From: Campylorhamphus procurvoides
Taxonomy: Eukaryota > Chordata > Aves > Passeriformes > Dendrocolaptidae
Assembly: GCA_013396655.1 (NCBI GenBank)
Contig: WBMV01007609.1
Coordinates: 958,459-1,022,458, forward strand
Direction of reading: 5' to 3'
Length of the DNA: 64,000 nt
Shown here one piece after another: positions 13,116-24,170 of this stretch. Position 1 is the first letter of the stretch. Every line of letters starts with the position of its first letter. The translations under genes and the position numbers were made by a program. The notes under the pieces are model-generated. The model was not told the DNA's origin, ran no database searches, and saw only the letters and a program-made list of their open reading frames with translations.

Positions 13116-13779
13116 GGCAGCCCTTGGTGCTCTTTCCAGCAGCCCTTTGCAGCAGAAGCATCTTCTCCCCCACCTGGGACACAACCATGAACCTGATGGC
13201 CAGAGATCAGACTGCCACTCAGCAGATCCTTTGGCCACCTCTGTGGCCATCCCTTGCTTTTGCGGCATCAACATCCATCTCTCCTTGAAATGAGGTTGGT
13301 GGAGGAGACCTTCTCCAGTGGCTCTTTCTGGAGCAAGATGGTTGTGACAGGAAGGGTTGTGGAACGTGTTTCACAGCAGGACCAGGGCTCCTCACAACCA
13401 GCCTTGGGGCCAGAAGGCTCAGGAGTTCCTGAAGCACTGGAGATCATGGGTGCTGCCACAGCACATCTTCCCCTCTCACTGGACTTTGGTGGGGAATAAT
13501 TTGTGCCGAGCAAAGTCTGCAGCAGCTGCTGCCCCGTATCTGATCATCTCCTGCGATAGGGGCTCAGCCCTATCTGATGTAGCAGTTATTGAAAACTCAG
13601 CTGAGTGTGACCAGGATCATTTTTCAGGGTTTTCATGTTGCTCTTTAACCACAGTGAAAATTAAAAGAGCCAACTGTGGAACAGGAGAAAGCGCTGTACT
13701 TTCACTATGACACTTTCTGGTAATGAGATATTTATTAATGTTCATTTCTTCTGAAAGGAAACAAACCAAACCCAATCCC

Positions 13780-14045
13780 TTATCTCTCTCTCGGTGTTTA
13801 AGTTATGAGTAACACGGGAAGCTTTTAGGCCATGAGACAGCAAATACACCCCGCTCGGGAGCCTGTGGGTGTAGGAGGTGCAGTGATAAAGCCAAGATAG
13901 ATCAAATCACTCCCATTTACCTAGAGCTTTCTGCAACTCTTGAAATGATGTAGGGATTGAAAGATGCTTTGTCTTTCTTATGAGAAAAGCAGCTGTGATT
14001 TAGCAGTTTAATCACTTTTATCACAAAGAAATGCAAAACAAAGCC
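13780..14045. promoter_or_regulatory. Candidate enhancer with clustered GATA-type sites
   Basis: Within about 265 bp there are TTATCT (near 13781), GTGATAAAG (near 13881), AGATAG (near 13897) and TTTATCAC (near 14016), plus a CAGCTG E-box near 13991. Clustered GATA and E-box sites are typical of haematopoietic or endothelial enhancers. The sequence shows the motifs. The enhancer role is inference, because hexamers occur often by chance and no conservation data are available. Confidence 0.25.
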
Positions 14046-14219
14046 CATCACCAGGACAGGTTTTTTTCAAAGATGTGTTTGTTGCCCACTGGTAAGGAAT
14101 GATTTTAAATTCCAATGGTGGGTTGAGGTAGACATGTAGTGAATAAAGTCATTGCTTATACAGTAACCAGGCACTGCAAAAGATCCCCAAAATAGGGATA
14201 CACCTTGGATAGCAAAACA

Positions 14220-14350
14220 GCCATCCCTTCCCAGGCTCCAAAGCCTCACTCAGCCTCCCAAAGCAAGGCCCACAGTTCAGGATGATTCTGTAATGCATCT
14301 TTTTCTCCTACGCCTTAAAAATTATGGTCAAAGAAACCAAAAGCTCTCTG
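14220..14350 (+). repeat. Dispersed repeat, copy A
   Basis: Shares CCATCCCTTCCCAGGCTCCA, then TGTAATGCATCTTTT, then GCCTTAAAAAT(T/G)ATGGTCAAAG with 15292-15410, in the same orientation and order and with small indels. It is either a local duplication or two copies of an unnamed interspersed element. A faint third match to the CCTTAAAAAT core lies in EDEM2 intron 9 near 34328-34370. Confidence 0.7.
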
Positions 14351-14902
14351 ACACTGCTGTCCCACTAAGGGCTTAGGAGAGGTGCTCATGGCCAAAACCT
14401 GCTGAGTTTGGGTGCTCAGCAGGTCACCACAGGCAGCTGGATGACTTGAGGGTGGTTTGGGAATAGCTACACAACAAAGAGCTGCCTTAGCACCTTATAG
14501 GGTTTGGCTCATAGGCTGTTTGCCCTACAGTGACTTCTGGATAACCTTGTTGAACCCACAGGGCACCAGCCCTGGCTGCTGCACTCATACCTGGCACAGA
14601 TGACCTGGGTTCTGCCAGCCTGAACTCCCTCCCACACTCTGGGCTTGCAAACTCCTCACTGCTCCCCTCAGAGGCCCTGGGCTGTGATGAGATGAGTTTC
14701 TTAAGATGAAAACACAATGAAGTAATTATTTCCTTTGTCATTATGATCACACCCACGTGAATTATTAGCAAGGATGGAAAGTTTACAGATCTCTGGCAAA
14801 GAAGTTGTAGGTCTCACCAAATTGTGCCAGCACTGCTCCCCTCCCAACCACATCTGCCTTAGCCAGGGATTTCCCAGCTGCACAGCCCCAGCTCCTCACA
14901 AC

Positions 14903-15042
14903 AATCATGGAATGGTTTGGGTTGGAACCCAGCAGATCATCTCCTTCCAACGCCCCTGACATGGACAGGGTCACCTTTCACTAGACCAGGTTGCTCCGAG
15001 CCCCATCAAACCTTCCCTTGAACACTTCCAGAGATAGGAAAT
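14903..15042 (-). mobile_element. CR1 LINE fragment, 3' end
   Basis: Antisense CR1 tail. It begins ATCATGGAATGGTTTGGGTT and continues through CACTAGACCAGGTTGCTCCG to the ACTTCCAGAGATAGG block, where similarity fades. Confidence 0.85.
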
Positions 15043-15291
15043 GTTTTGAGATCTTTGTCTTAGACCCCTTAGACCCCTTCTTACTCCTACACTTGGGAGT
15101 ACTTGGGAAAGGCCTGTGGAATACCCAGGGGAACTCAACCTCCCAGCCTTGGCTGCTGTGGATGGGAGAGGTAAAATGACCCCTGACTCCATATGGGAGT
15201 GTTTTCTAGATGAGATCTCTCCAAAGGTCTGTGGTACAGCCAGACTGGGGGGTGTGGGCACAGGAAAAGCAAACATGCCCATGGGAAAATG

Positions 15292-15410
15292 GCCATCCCT
15301 TCCCAGGCTCCAAAGCCTCCCCAAAGGAAAAACCACAAATTGATGATGATTTTGTAATGCATCTTTTCCTTCTATGCCTTAAAAATGATGGTCAAAGGAT
15401 CCAAAGCTCA
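15292..15410 (+). repeat. Dispersed repeat, copy B
   Basis: Partner of 14220-14350, about 1.07 kb downstream in direct orientation. The best conserved parts are CCATCCCTTCCCAGGCTCCA at its start and the ATGCCTTAAAAATGATGGTC block near 15375. Copy B lacks about 10 bp that copy A has after the first block. Confidence 0.7.
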
Positions 15411-15597
15411 CATGTTATTGTCAGCCTCAAAAAGAGAGGCTATACAAGATTTGGAAGGGGTGATTTTTCTCTCAGGAGTCTTTTTTTAAAACCCATTTTT
15501 AATTTCATATCTTCTGGCTTTGATGTATGACTGCATTTCCCAGAGTCAGGCCATGGCAGTGCAGGAAAACATCCTGCTGTGCTGGTTGCTGGATGGG

Positions 15598-15861
15598 ACA
15601 AGGCGTGATGGCTTTAAAGGGACACAGGGCAGGGTGAGATGGGATATTGGGAAGAAATCCTTCCCTGGGAGGGTGGGCAGGCCCTGGCACAGGGTGCCCA
15701 GAGAAGCTGTGGCTGCCCCATCCCTGAGAGTGTCCAAGGCCAGGTTGGATGGGGCTTGGAGTGACCTGGTCTAGTGGAAGGTGTCCCTGCCCATGGCCAG
15801 GAATGGAATTGGATGCTCTTGAAGGTCCCTTCCAACCAAAACCATTCTGTGGTTCTAAGAC
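15598..15861 (+). mobile_element. CR1 LINE fragment, 3' end
   Basis: Sense CR1 3' region of about 260 bp. It contains GATATTGGGAAGAAATCCTT, GCAGGCCCTGGCACAGGGTG, a GTCCAAGGCCAGGTTGGATG block, and the terminal CCATTCTGTGGTTCTA. Confidence 0.92.
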
Positions 15862-17017
15862 TCAAGACAAAGAATGGAAGGGGAAAAGTCTTCATGGTGT
15901 TTTTGAGAAGCCCTTCTCCTGAGTGAGCAATGGGGATTTCCCAGCTGGACACCTGGTTGGGTTGGTCAAACAGTCTCCAAACCACTCAGGTAGGGCCACT
16001 ACATGTTCCTTCCTATGGAGAAAGGCCTTTCCACAGGACTTGCACCAGCACCCCAGCCAGCCTTCACCAGGAGACATGTGAGTATAATGTTCCCATGTCC
16101 ACATTATTCCTGCCCCTGAGGTGGGGAAAAATGCATGCAGGAGCCGGTAAATGAGCATTTACCCTCTCAGGTTATTCACATGGAGAACAGTGATGGAGAG
16201 ACTGGGAAGCTCTCCCCACAGCATGGGCTGGATGGGAGTGAGTCTCCCAGTGGACATTGGGAAGGACCATACAAGGAGCACCTGCTCCCATGAGGGTCTG
16301 GAGGCAGGAGAGGAGGGAAGAGCCAGCCTGGCTACCAGCTGGGGGCTGGAAGGGACGAGTCTTGCTTCTCATGAGAAATGTCACAAAGCCACATTTCCAC
16401 CCCAGCGCGGAGCGGGACGGTGTTTGTGCTCAGAGCAGGCGGAGAGGCTGCTCCTCACCCCGTCACCGGAGCACAGACTGCTCTGATCTCGCTCCTTCCC
16501 CACCAGCGTGGTGCTCACAGCAGTTCTGAGATGAGCTGGCCGCTTCAGCTCTGCGGCACCGCACGCTGGAAGCACGGCTGGAGAGCTGTGGGGCACCTCT
16601 GGGGCAGCTGGGGGGGCCAGGTGACACCAGCAGAGCCCAAAAAGTCATGACTCCAGCCCCCCATGAGGGGGTCAGTCCCACAGGACACAGGAAACCTCCA
16701 GGCTGAGCTGCTGCATCACTCGGCTGGTGGTCCACATCACTTGGCTGGTGCTCCCCATCACTCAGCTGGTGCTCCACAGGCACCCCACACCAGGCAGTGC
16801 AGGTAGTACTCATGTCAGTGGTGCTCAGGTGCCAACCCAACCACAGCCAAACTTGTCCAAAAATCTCGAAACAGGCCAAGCGCCACATGTGGCAGTGCCT
16901 GGAGAAGGCACTGATGTACCCTGAACTTCCACTGCTTTAGCCAAGCACCAGCAGCATCCAGGAGGTGTTTTGTTTCCTAAATCCAGTGACAGGACCAGAG
17001 GCAGCAGCTGGAGCTGG
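15862..17017. other. Intergenic DNA, slightly CpG-enriched in the middle
   Basis: No exon recognised. About 16380-16580 has more CpG than its flanks but no supported gene start. A three-copy repeat lies at 16717-16783. Confidence 0.5.
16717..16783. repeat. About 21-24-bp tandem repeat, three copies
   Basis: The motif CATCACT(C/T)(G/A)GCTGGTG(G/C)TC occurs three times in direct succession, with one or two substitutions per copy. The complement encodes a repeated His-Gln-(Leu/Pro)-Ser-Asp pattern in an otherwise featureless open frame, which is a by-product of the repeat. Confidence 0.75.
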
Positions 17018-17260
17018 GTCAGGAGGGTTAGGTTGGATCTCAGGAGAAGGTTCTTCCCCCAGAGGGTGGTGGGCACTGCCCAGGCTCTCCAGGGCAGTGG
17101 GCACAGCCCCGAGGCTGCCAGAGCTCCAGGAGGGTTTGGACAATGGGACAGGGACAGGGTGGGATTGTTGGGGTGTCTGTGCAGGGCCAGGGGTTGGACG
17201 GGATGATCCTTGTGTGTCCCTTCCAATTCAGGATGCTCCATGATTCTAGGATTCTATCTC
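17018..17260 (+). mobile_element. CR1 LINE fragment, 3' end (second subfamily type)
   Basis: Sense CR1 tail of the type with GGTTAGGTTGGATCTCAGGA, TTCTTCCCCCAGAGGGTGGT, TTTGGACAATGGGACAGG and TGGACGGGATGATCCTTGTG. It ends CCATGATTCTAGGATTCTA. The same subfamily occurs at 38441, 46166 and 48929. Confidence 0.92.
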
Positions 17261-18936
17261 AGCCTGAGCCTTGCAGTTCAGGTAAAGATCTCAGGTGTCA
17301 GCAAGAAAAATGTTGTGTTTCTAACACCAAGGGTAGCAAGGGGAAATTTGAGAAGGTCTTGGACCCTTTAAGTCTTTGAAATAAGAAGGCAAACAGGTGG
17401 AGCTCACAAGTTCTAAAACCTCATAATTTTGTAGCCTATATCCTGCTGAGCCCTCACACCTAAGGCAGGGATCATTGATAAAAGACCCCTCCCTGATCTG
17501 CAAAAGAAATCTCTCAGAGTGTTTTTTGTTGGATTTTTTTTCCTGCTTTAGAGAGCAGGGGAAAATTCCACAATTTCAGAAAGGTCATATTTTCCCCTTC
17601 CAGCTACGAAAACAGCTCTTTTACCTGTATACATGTACACAAATTCAGAAAGTATGTGTTGGTCTAAGGATATACCCACAAAGACTTGTTAGATTAAAAT
17701 CTAGAGAAGTGTAATCATCTGAATTTTAACATTTCACTTGGTTCATTACCGTTTTGAGTGAATGACACAAGAAGATATTCTCCAAAATGCTTTTAAACAT
17801 CCAGGTTCAGTAAAGTCCTAACCCATTTCTATTGTTAACGTTCCCAGGGGTTTTTTACACCACAAAAAAACCCAAAAAAACAAGAAGGGGGAAAAGACAG
17901 GAAACAACCCCAAACAACTGGGTCTCAAAATGAGCAAAATTCAGGCCAGATTCATTGGCAAGAATCCTGTCAGAGCTGGTCCCAGAACTGCAGTGCCCTG
18001 TTGTGGTAGGGTGGGACCTTGTTGTCGTTATTTGCTTGTTGGGGCTCAGCCAACTTGAGAGAAATCACAACTGAAAACTTGAGATGCACAAGCCACAGCA
18101 CTGATAAGTCTGGCACAGCAAAGCAGATGTGACAAGGGCTGAAACAGGGACTATAAACTGGATATCATTTATAAATGCCTTTTACCCTCAAAGCATTGTA
18201 GGAGAAGTCCAAGAGAAGGTCCTGTGCACCCACCAGCCATGGCATCCTCTACCCACTCTGAGCCGCAGATGCCACGATGGGTGGGTGGGTGGGTGGGGTG
18301 TCCCTCTGTACCACTCTTGGTTTCTTCTTTGTACACCAGTGAAAAAAAGGGTGGTGGTTTGGATCAATCACCCCCAGAGTGGACAGAGCTCAGGAGAACC
18401 CCTGCCATGCTGACTGTAACAGAAACCTGTTTCTGTTTTGGCACACCTGGAAGGTCACTGCAGGGAGTTTTGCAGTGCCAGCCTGTCATTGTCCTACCTG
18501 GAACCTGTCCTTTTGGAACTTCACTGGCTCAGAGGAGCTCCATAGCTGGAGCACTGAAGAATGCCTCAAAATACAGGCATTTTGTCTCACCTGAAAGCAG
18601 AGCCAGCACTTGCCTTCAAGGCTCTCTAGAAGGCTCAAAAACTTAACAGAGGAGAAATAAATATAATCTTCAAATAAACGAGGAAGAAGCCCTCCAGCCC
18701 ACTGACATTTGAGGATTCAGGCAGCAGCAGCAGAACTGCCAGGAAAACTGTCCTCTCATGACACAGACACTATTGGGCCACTCACAGTAATTGTTGGTAA
18801 CAGACACACAGGTTTCTTTAAAAATAATTTCCACATTGGCAGCTTTGTCGTCAGCCTGACTTCTCTGCAGCACCGTGGCCATCCCTCTGCCTACAGCCAG
18901 CAGCAGGACAGGCTCTTCTCTGGGAGGAGACACAAA
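17261..18936. other. Intergenic DNA, no gene supported
   Basis: Moderately AT-rich unique sequence (17500-17900 has A- and T-runs) followed by mixed sequence. A G-quadruplex motif lies at 18279-18298. No exon was recognised on either strand. Confidence 0.5.
18279..18298 (+). repeat. GGGT microsatellite, G-quadruplex motif
   Basis: Five G3-or-longer tracts separated by single T residues. G3 tracts with 1-nt loops are the most stable class of predicted parallel G-quadruplex. It sits in intergenic DNA. Confidence 0.85.
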
Positions 18937-19500
18937 AATCACAGAATCCCAGAATGGTTGACATTGGAGGGGACCACAGTGGGTCATCTGGTGCCACCTC
19001 CCTGCTCCAGCAGGGCCATCCCAGAGCACAAGGCACAGGATTGTGTCCAGAGGGGTCTGGAATATCCCCAGTGAGGAGACTCCACACCCTCTCTGGTCTC
19101 TGGTCAGTGCTGGGTCACTGCACAGCAAAGAAATTCTTCCCTCTGTCCAGACAGAACTTGCTGGGCATCAGTTCCTGCCCATCCCTCTTGTGCCATTGCT
19201 GGGCACCCCCAGGCAGAGCCTGGTCCATGCTCTGCCCCCTCCCTGCAGGCACTGACACACATGGGGAGGGCCCCTCTCAGTGTCTCCTCTGGAGGCTGAA
19301 CAGCCCCAGCTCCCTCAGCCTTTGCTGCTCCCAGAGATGCTCCAGCCCCTTCAGCATCTTTGTCACCTTCCACTGGCCCCACTGCAGGAGCTCCATGTCT
19401 GTCCCTGCTGTGCTAAGGAGCCCAGGATTGGACACAACTCCAGACGTGCCTCCCAGGGCTGAGCAGAAGGGCAGGGTCACCTCCCTCATGGGCACAGCAA
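18937..19500 (-). mobile_element. CR1 LINE fragment, about 560 bp
   Basis: The longest CR1 relic in the window. On the + strand it runs from ATCACAGAATCCCAGAATGG through GGAGACTCCACACCCTCTCT, AGGCTGAACAGCCCCAGCTC and AGATGCTCCAGCCCCTTCAG to CAGGGTCACCTCCCTC. These are the antisense CR1 3'-region blocks in the expected order. A 243-residue + strand open frame through it is antisense to the element and is not a gene. Confidence 0.88.
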
Positions 19501-21870
19501 AAGTGGTGGTTCTCCCAGGAGCTTCCCCAGGGGGTGACCACAGAGGGACACAGGGAGCAGTGGGGTGGCTGCCCAAGCCCAGTTTGGACAGAAAGGTGTT
19601 TTTTTTTCCCTTCAGTGCTGCTATAGGGACTCCTGGGAGAAGCTCCATGCCCCTTCTTGACAGAAAGGAGCAGCAGAACCGATGAAAAGCTGAGGAATGA
19701 AAGACATGAAGCTTTGGGAACCCAAAGCAGCTTTCTGGGGACCCAGCTGGAATCCCCTTCACTGAAGAGGTCCAGGGCAGCAGCCAACAGAAAGCCACGG
19801 CATCCCCTCCCATGCTGGACACGGATGGACATCCATGATGCTGTCACAGTGGTGGGGTTGTGTGTCACAGCACTGACCAGAGGGGCAGGAGCTCTCTGGG
19901 GACACAGACCAGGGACTCAGGAGTGCAAAACTGCCTTCGAAACCCTTCTGGTTGACCGCAGAGGGAGCAGGTGGTTAGCCACCAAATCCTGCTCTGAAAA
20001 GTCCCTGGCAGTGAAAACATGCTTGATTTTTATCAATAATCCCAAACTAACAACTGAAAACTGAAAGTTTTGTTTTTAAAGCAAAGTTTTTGTTCTTTCA
20101 GTTCTCTACAAACCGCCGAGTGTTTGCCAGAGAGGTTTCGACAGCGACATCTTGGCCAGCACCTCGTTTTCTGACTGGCATCTCTGCCCAGGCTGCCCCA
20201 GAGGTGGCCAGTTTTGGGTTGGTTCTCCCCATCAAAGCTGTCCTTGTCCACAGCTTTTGCCAGGAAGCCAAAGGGGATGGTGTCAAATTGTCCCTGTGGT
20301 GCTGCTGGGAGCTGCATAGCTGAGGTCTTACAAGAGCCCTTCAGGTGACAGCCCAGGGATGTGGAAGCAGTGCCCAGATGTCCCAGGGGGCTGGGAGGTG
20401 TCACACCAAGGTCAGGGGAGCAGACAGACACAGCCCTCCCTCAATGGAGACCTCGGAGCAGTTTTGGGCACTGGATTTCTTTCTTTGCTAAAGACTAAAT
20501 CGGTCAATCAGTGGGTCTCTGAGGATCTCAGCTTGTTTACAAACACATTGTTTTTGTTGTACAAACACCCATTACAAACCCATTGCAATTCCTGAGCCTC
20601 TGGGGCTGCACAGAAAAGCCAAGAGTTGCAATGTGAGCAGGACCAGAAGCACTAAGGAAACCCACCCTGCCCTTATCCCTCTCCCATCCCTGTCTTGGGC
20701 AGGGACAATGGAATGGGCATAGCTTGGTTGGTGAATGTGTGGATGAAGGATGGAGGATGGAGCTTGGCAAGAAGCTGATCTGCTACCACAGCATCCTGCT
20801 GCAGCCAGGAGGAGCCAAGGGAGACCCCAGGGTGCTGCATTCATCAGCTGGCAGTCAAGCTGTGGGTCCCTCTGGAAGAGCCATAACCATCAGGCCATCA
20901 CAGTCCCAGCAGGAGCCTCATAAATGGGATGTGAAGAGAAGAGGAAGGAAGTCCCCTCCATCTCCTTCCAAGCTGGAGGAGGGGAAAATAGCTCTGTGGG
21001 AATGAGTCTCAGGAAGGACAGGGTCAGGAGCCACCTCCTCACGTGCAGAGGACCTCTTAAGGAAATCAGCTTGCTGCTGGAATCCTTCTCATCAAACACG
21101 GATGAGACAGTGAAAATGTCATTATGCAGATGCCCAGGAAAGGAGGCCAGGACCTCACCAGGAGGAGGTTACTCCGTGTGTGAGTGCAGAAAGGAGGAGG
21201 TAAGTTTTGAAGGCATGGAGTGCCAACAGCATGGACAAAACCCACAGGTATTTATTCCAGAAAAGCCAGCTGGGAATTCTCGCACAGCCAGGAGATGGAT
21301 CCCTGAATGACAGCAAACTCATAGAGCCTGAGCTGTGTTTGGGCTGTGTTTCACTGCCCAGATCCTCACACCTCTTGCAGGAAGGGACAAGGTGTGGCCA
21401 GCACATGGGTCTCACCCAAATCCTGCAAGGACAAGGCACCAGTGCTCTTTGGGTGGCTCTGGCTCCTGTGCAGATCTCCTGTGAGCCAGCCCCATGGGAG
21501 ATGTCACTGAAACCAGATGGGCTGGGGTTCCCTCTGCTCCGCCTTCCCACTCCAAACCATCCCTTTCCAAGCATCAGTGGTCACTTCCATTGATGACCAT
21601 TTACAGCGATCTGTTGTGTTGTTTTCATGGTCATTTCCATGTCAAAAAATTGCCCGTTGTCAAATATCAAAGTAATTTTCACAGAGAACAATGTTTTCCA
21701 GAGTTTACCAGATTACTGCCCCATGTAAACTGAAAGAGGATTACCATGGAGGAGCTCAATCTTTACCCCGTCACAAAGGAAGTCTGGGGACAGAAGCAGC
21801 CATCAGAGTTGTCACCCAGATGCCTTAATATATGCCATATATATGACATACTTTGTGTAGCAGTGTTAGT
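19501..21870. other. Intergenic DNA, no gene supported
   Basis: Unique sequence with no recognisable exon on either strand. Several overlapping open frames of 90-150 residues are present, none resembling a known family. Confidence 0.5.
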
Positions 21871-22056
21871 CATAGAATCCTAGAATAGTTTGGATTGGAA
21901 GGGACCTTGAAGCTCATGTCATTCCACCCCCTGCCATGGGCAGGGACACCTCCCACCAGCCCAGGTTGCTCCAAGCCCCATCCAGCCTGGCCTTGGACAC
22001 TTCCAGGGATGGGGCAGCCATAGCTTCTCTGGGCAACCTGTGCCAGTGCTTCTGGA
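21871..22056 (-). mobile_element. CR1 LINE fragment, 3' end
   Basis: Begins CATAGAATCCTAGAATAGTT, the complement of an intact CR1 terminus. It continues through CCAGGTTGCTCCAAGCCCCA and ACTTCCAGGGATGGGGCAGC and breaks off near CAACCTGTGCCAGTGCTTCT. Confidence 0.93.
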
Positions 22057-22565
22057 AATGGTTTTAGGCTAAAAGCAAAAATAAGAAGGCAAAAAGGAGA
22101 CGAATGCCAGAGAAGTGACTCCTCCAGATGTGCTCTCTGTGCAGTCCACGTTGCACCCCAGAACAGTGCCAGCCTCTGCCCCTCAGGCTCCTGTGTAACC
22201 CCAGCCTGAGCCCACACTGTCCCAGAGTGGCTGGTGGTGGTGTCCCCCTTCCTCCTCTGTCCCCCCTCAAAACCTCAGGACAAAATTGCCTTTTCCAAAC
22301 CCACCTCCCCCCAGTCCCACACCCCTGTGGCAGCAGTTACCAGTGTGGAGTCACACACTCCTGCACACAGCCCTTGTCTCCTGCTTTGAGAAACATCCTC
22401 ACCTCTGTCCTGACCTTTACCCAACAGCAGGAGATCCTCGTTCACTGACAAGTTTCAGGAATTTGTTTTACATGGTCATAAACTAGGGAATAAAATGTTT
22501 CTGCCACTTCTCTGTGTTTCCAGAGAGCTACAGGAGAGTTTTTCTCATTGTTGCTCTTCAGCTAT

Positions 22566-22603
22566 AAACTCAGCCCTTCTTACCAAACTCAGCCCTTCTT
22601 ACC
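22566..22603. repeat. Perfect 19-bp tandem duplication
   Basis: AAACTCAGCCCTTCTTACC is present twice without mismatch. The perfect identity suggests a recent slippage event, and the site is likely to be polymorphic. Confidence 0.9.
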
Positions 22604-23739
22604 ACATCACCACGTGCATCAGAAAGGTGAAGGATTCTCCCAGACATACCAGTATTTTGAAATTCAAAATCCAAGGCCTGCCTGAGCTGGAGCCACTAAC
22701 CAAATTTCCCACCCCTTTCCCACCACGTGTAAAGCTGAATTACCCTTCTTGCCCCTTTTCCTTTTCTTTGCAAGCCCACCAAGAAAAAAAACCCAGTGCA
22801 GAACCCTGACTCTCTTAATAGGCTGACAGCAGACAGACCCACACCTCTCTCCTGCTCCTTGGCCATGGGGATGTGATGAATTTATGTCACAGGGCAATGC
22901 TGCCTGTCCCCTGTTTGCCTGCCTGTATTCTACAGACACCACTCATCTGAACCCCTCCAAATCTGCCTGGTAAAAAATATCAAAGCCACAATAGTTATGG
23001 GAAAATTCCAAGCTGGATAAAGAAAATGAAACTTCATTCACACAAGCGTGGCAGTTTTGGACTTTAGCAATGTAACATGTATGCTATAAATCCCCATCCT
23101 AAAAACCAAGATGCTAACTGGGTTTTGATTTTGCTTTCTCACTTGTCAAAATCCCACAGCAAGCCAGACTTGCAGAAAATATTCAAACTCTGCACAGAGC
23201 CATAATTCTTTGTGAATTTGGTGCAAAAGCTTGTGCATGGCCCTGGTTGGAAGAAATCCCTTGGGAACAGGAGACCTCCCTGCAGTAAATCTCTGGTTGC
23301 TGCCCACCTACAGTTGCTGTAACTATGTCAGTTAATTTAGTTGGTAGAAGAAAAATCAGAAAGGGGCTTAAAGAGAACCACTTGAAGCTGGGAAAGCTGT
23401 GTGGTGAAGTGATGCCACAGCAGCTCTCCCTTGCCCATCTTTTGCTGTTGTTTCTGCTGAGTGCTGCCTCAGTGGCACCTTCTCCCTGCCTGGGAGAGCA
23501 GGGCTGTGCAGCACTGGGACACCTCACCAGCCCCACTGGGGCAGCTGGGAGTCCAGCCCTTGCTCTCCTCAATTGCAGCGTGGCTTAAAAAGACATTACC
23601 TAAAAAACAAGTCCAGAAACCAGGCAGCTCATCAGTTTTCTGTGCCTTCTACCCGGCTGTATTTTTCTCTTTTATTATGTTAGTCAGGTGCTAAACAAAT
23701 AAAATCAATTCTGAACTTATAAAAAGCAATTGGAAATGT

Positions 23740-24170
23740 CTAGTCTTTTATAGTGAAATCTCGACTGAAGCAGCCCACAGCACTTGGAGAAAAATCAATC
23801 ATCGTTTCCATCCTGCTACGTGTGCTACTAAAATTAAGAATTGATGTTCGGCTGCAGAGGAAAATTATTTCAAGAGAACCACCTAAGCAACAGTTTTCGG
23901 TGTTCATAAACCTCCTGTTTATGTTCTTCTCATAACAAACCCCTGCATCCCACCATGAATTATGAATATTAATGATCAATCCTGATTTACATAGAGTTTC
24001 CATCTTAATGGGCATCAAAATTGCAAGCAGAGCAATGGCACCACTTACGGTAATAGCGAGTGGTAAACACGTCGTGAGCCTAAAGATGTCATAAACCAAA
24101 GTGTTAAACACCCCTCTAATTACAGCCTCTCCCCCAGCCAAACCAAACTTCATATTATTTTGCCAGTGGC
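23740..24170. promoter_or_regulatory. Candidate conserved non-coding element
   Basis: This AT-balanced interval lacks the simple-sequence and CR1 features around it. It carries clustered homeodomain-type cores: AATCAATCATCG near 23794, GAATTATGAATATTAATGAT near 23957, and TAATTACAG near 24118. Developmental enhancers often look like this. A 137-residue - strand open frame spans it, but the translation resembles no known family. A regulatory reading is inference and needs cross-species alignment. Confidence 0.3.

Larger units (their letters stand above)
13116..14902. other. Intergenic DNA with an enhancer-like stretch
   Basis: No exon supported. The 13780-14045 segment is unlike its GC-rich surroundings and has several GATA-type sites (see its own entry). 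A repeat copy lies at 14220-14350. Confidence 0.45.

Noticed and set aside
18954..19685. 243-residue + strand open frame
   Set aside because: It lies mostly over an antisense CR1 fragment. The translation is that of the element's complement, with no protein family recognised.
23740..24153. 137-residue - strand open frame
   Set aside because: The translation matches no known family and has no splice or promoter support. The DNA looks more like a conserved non-coding element.
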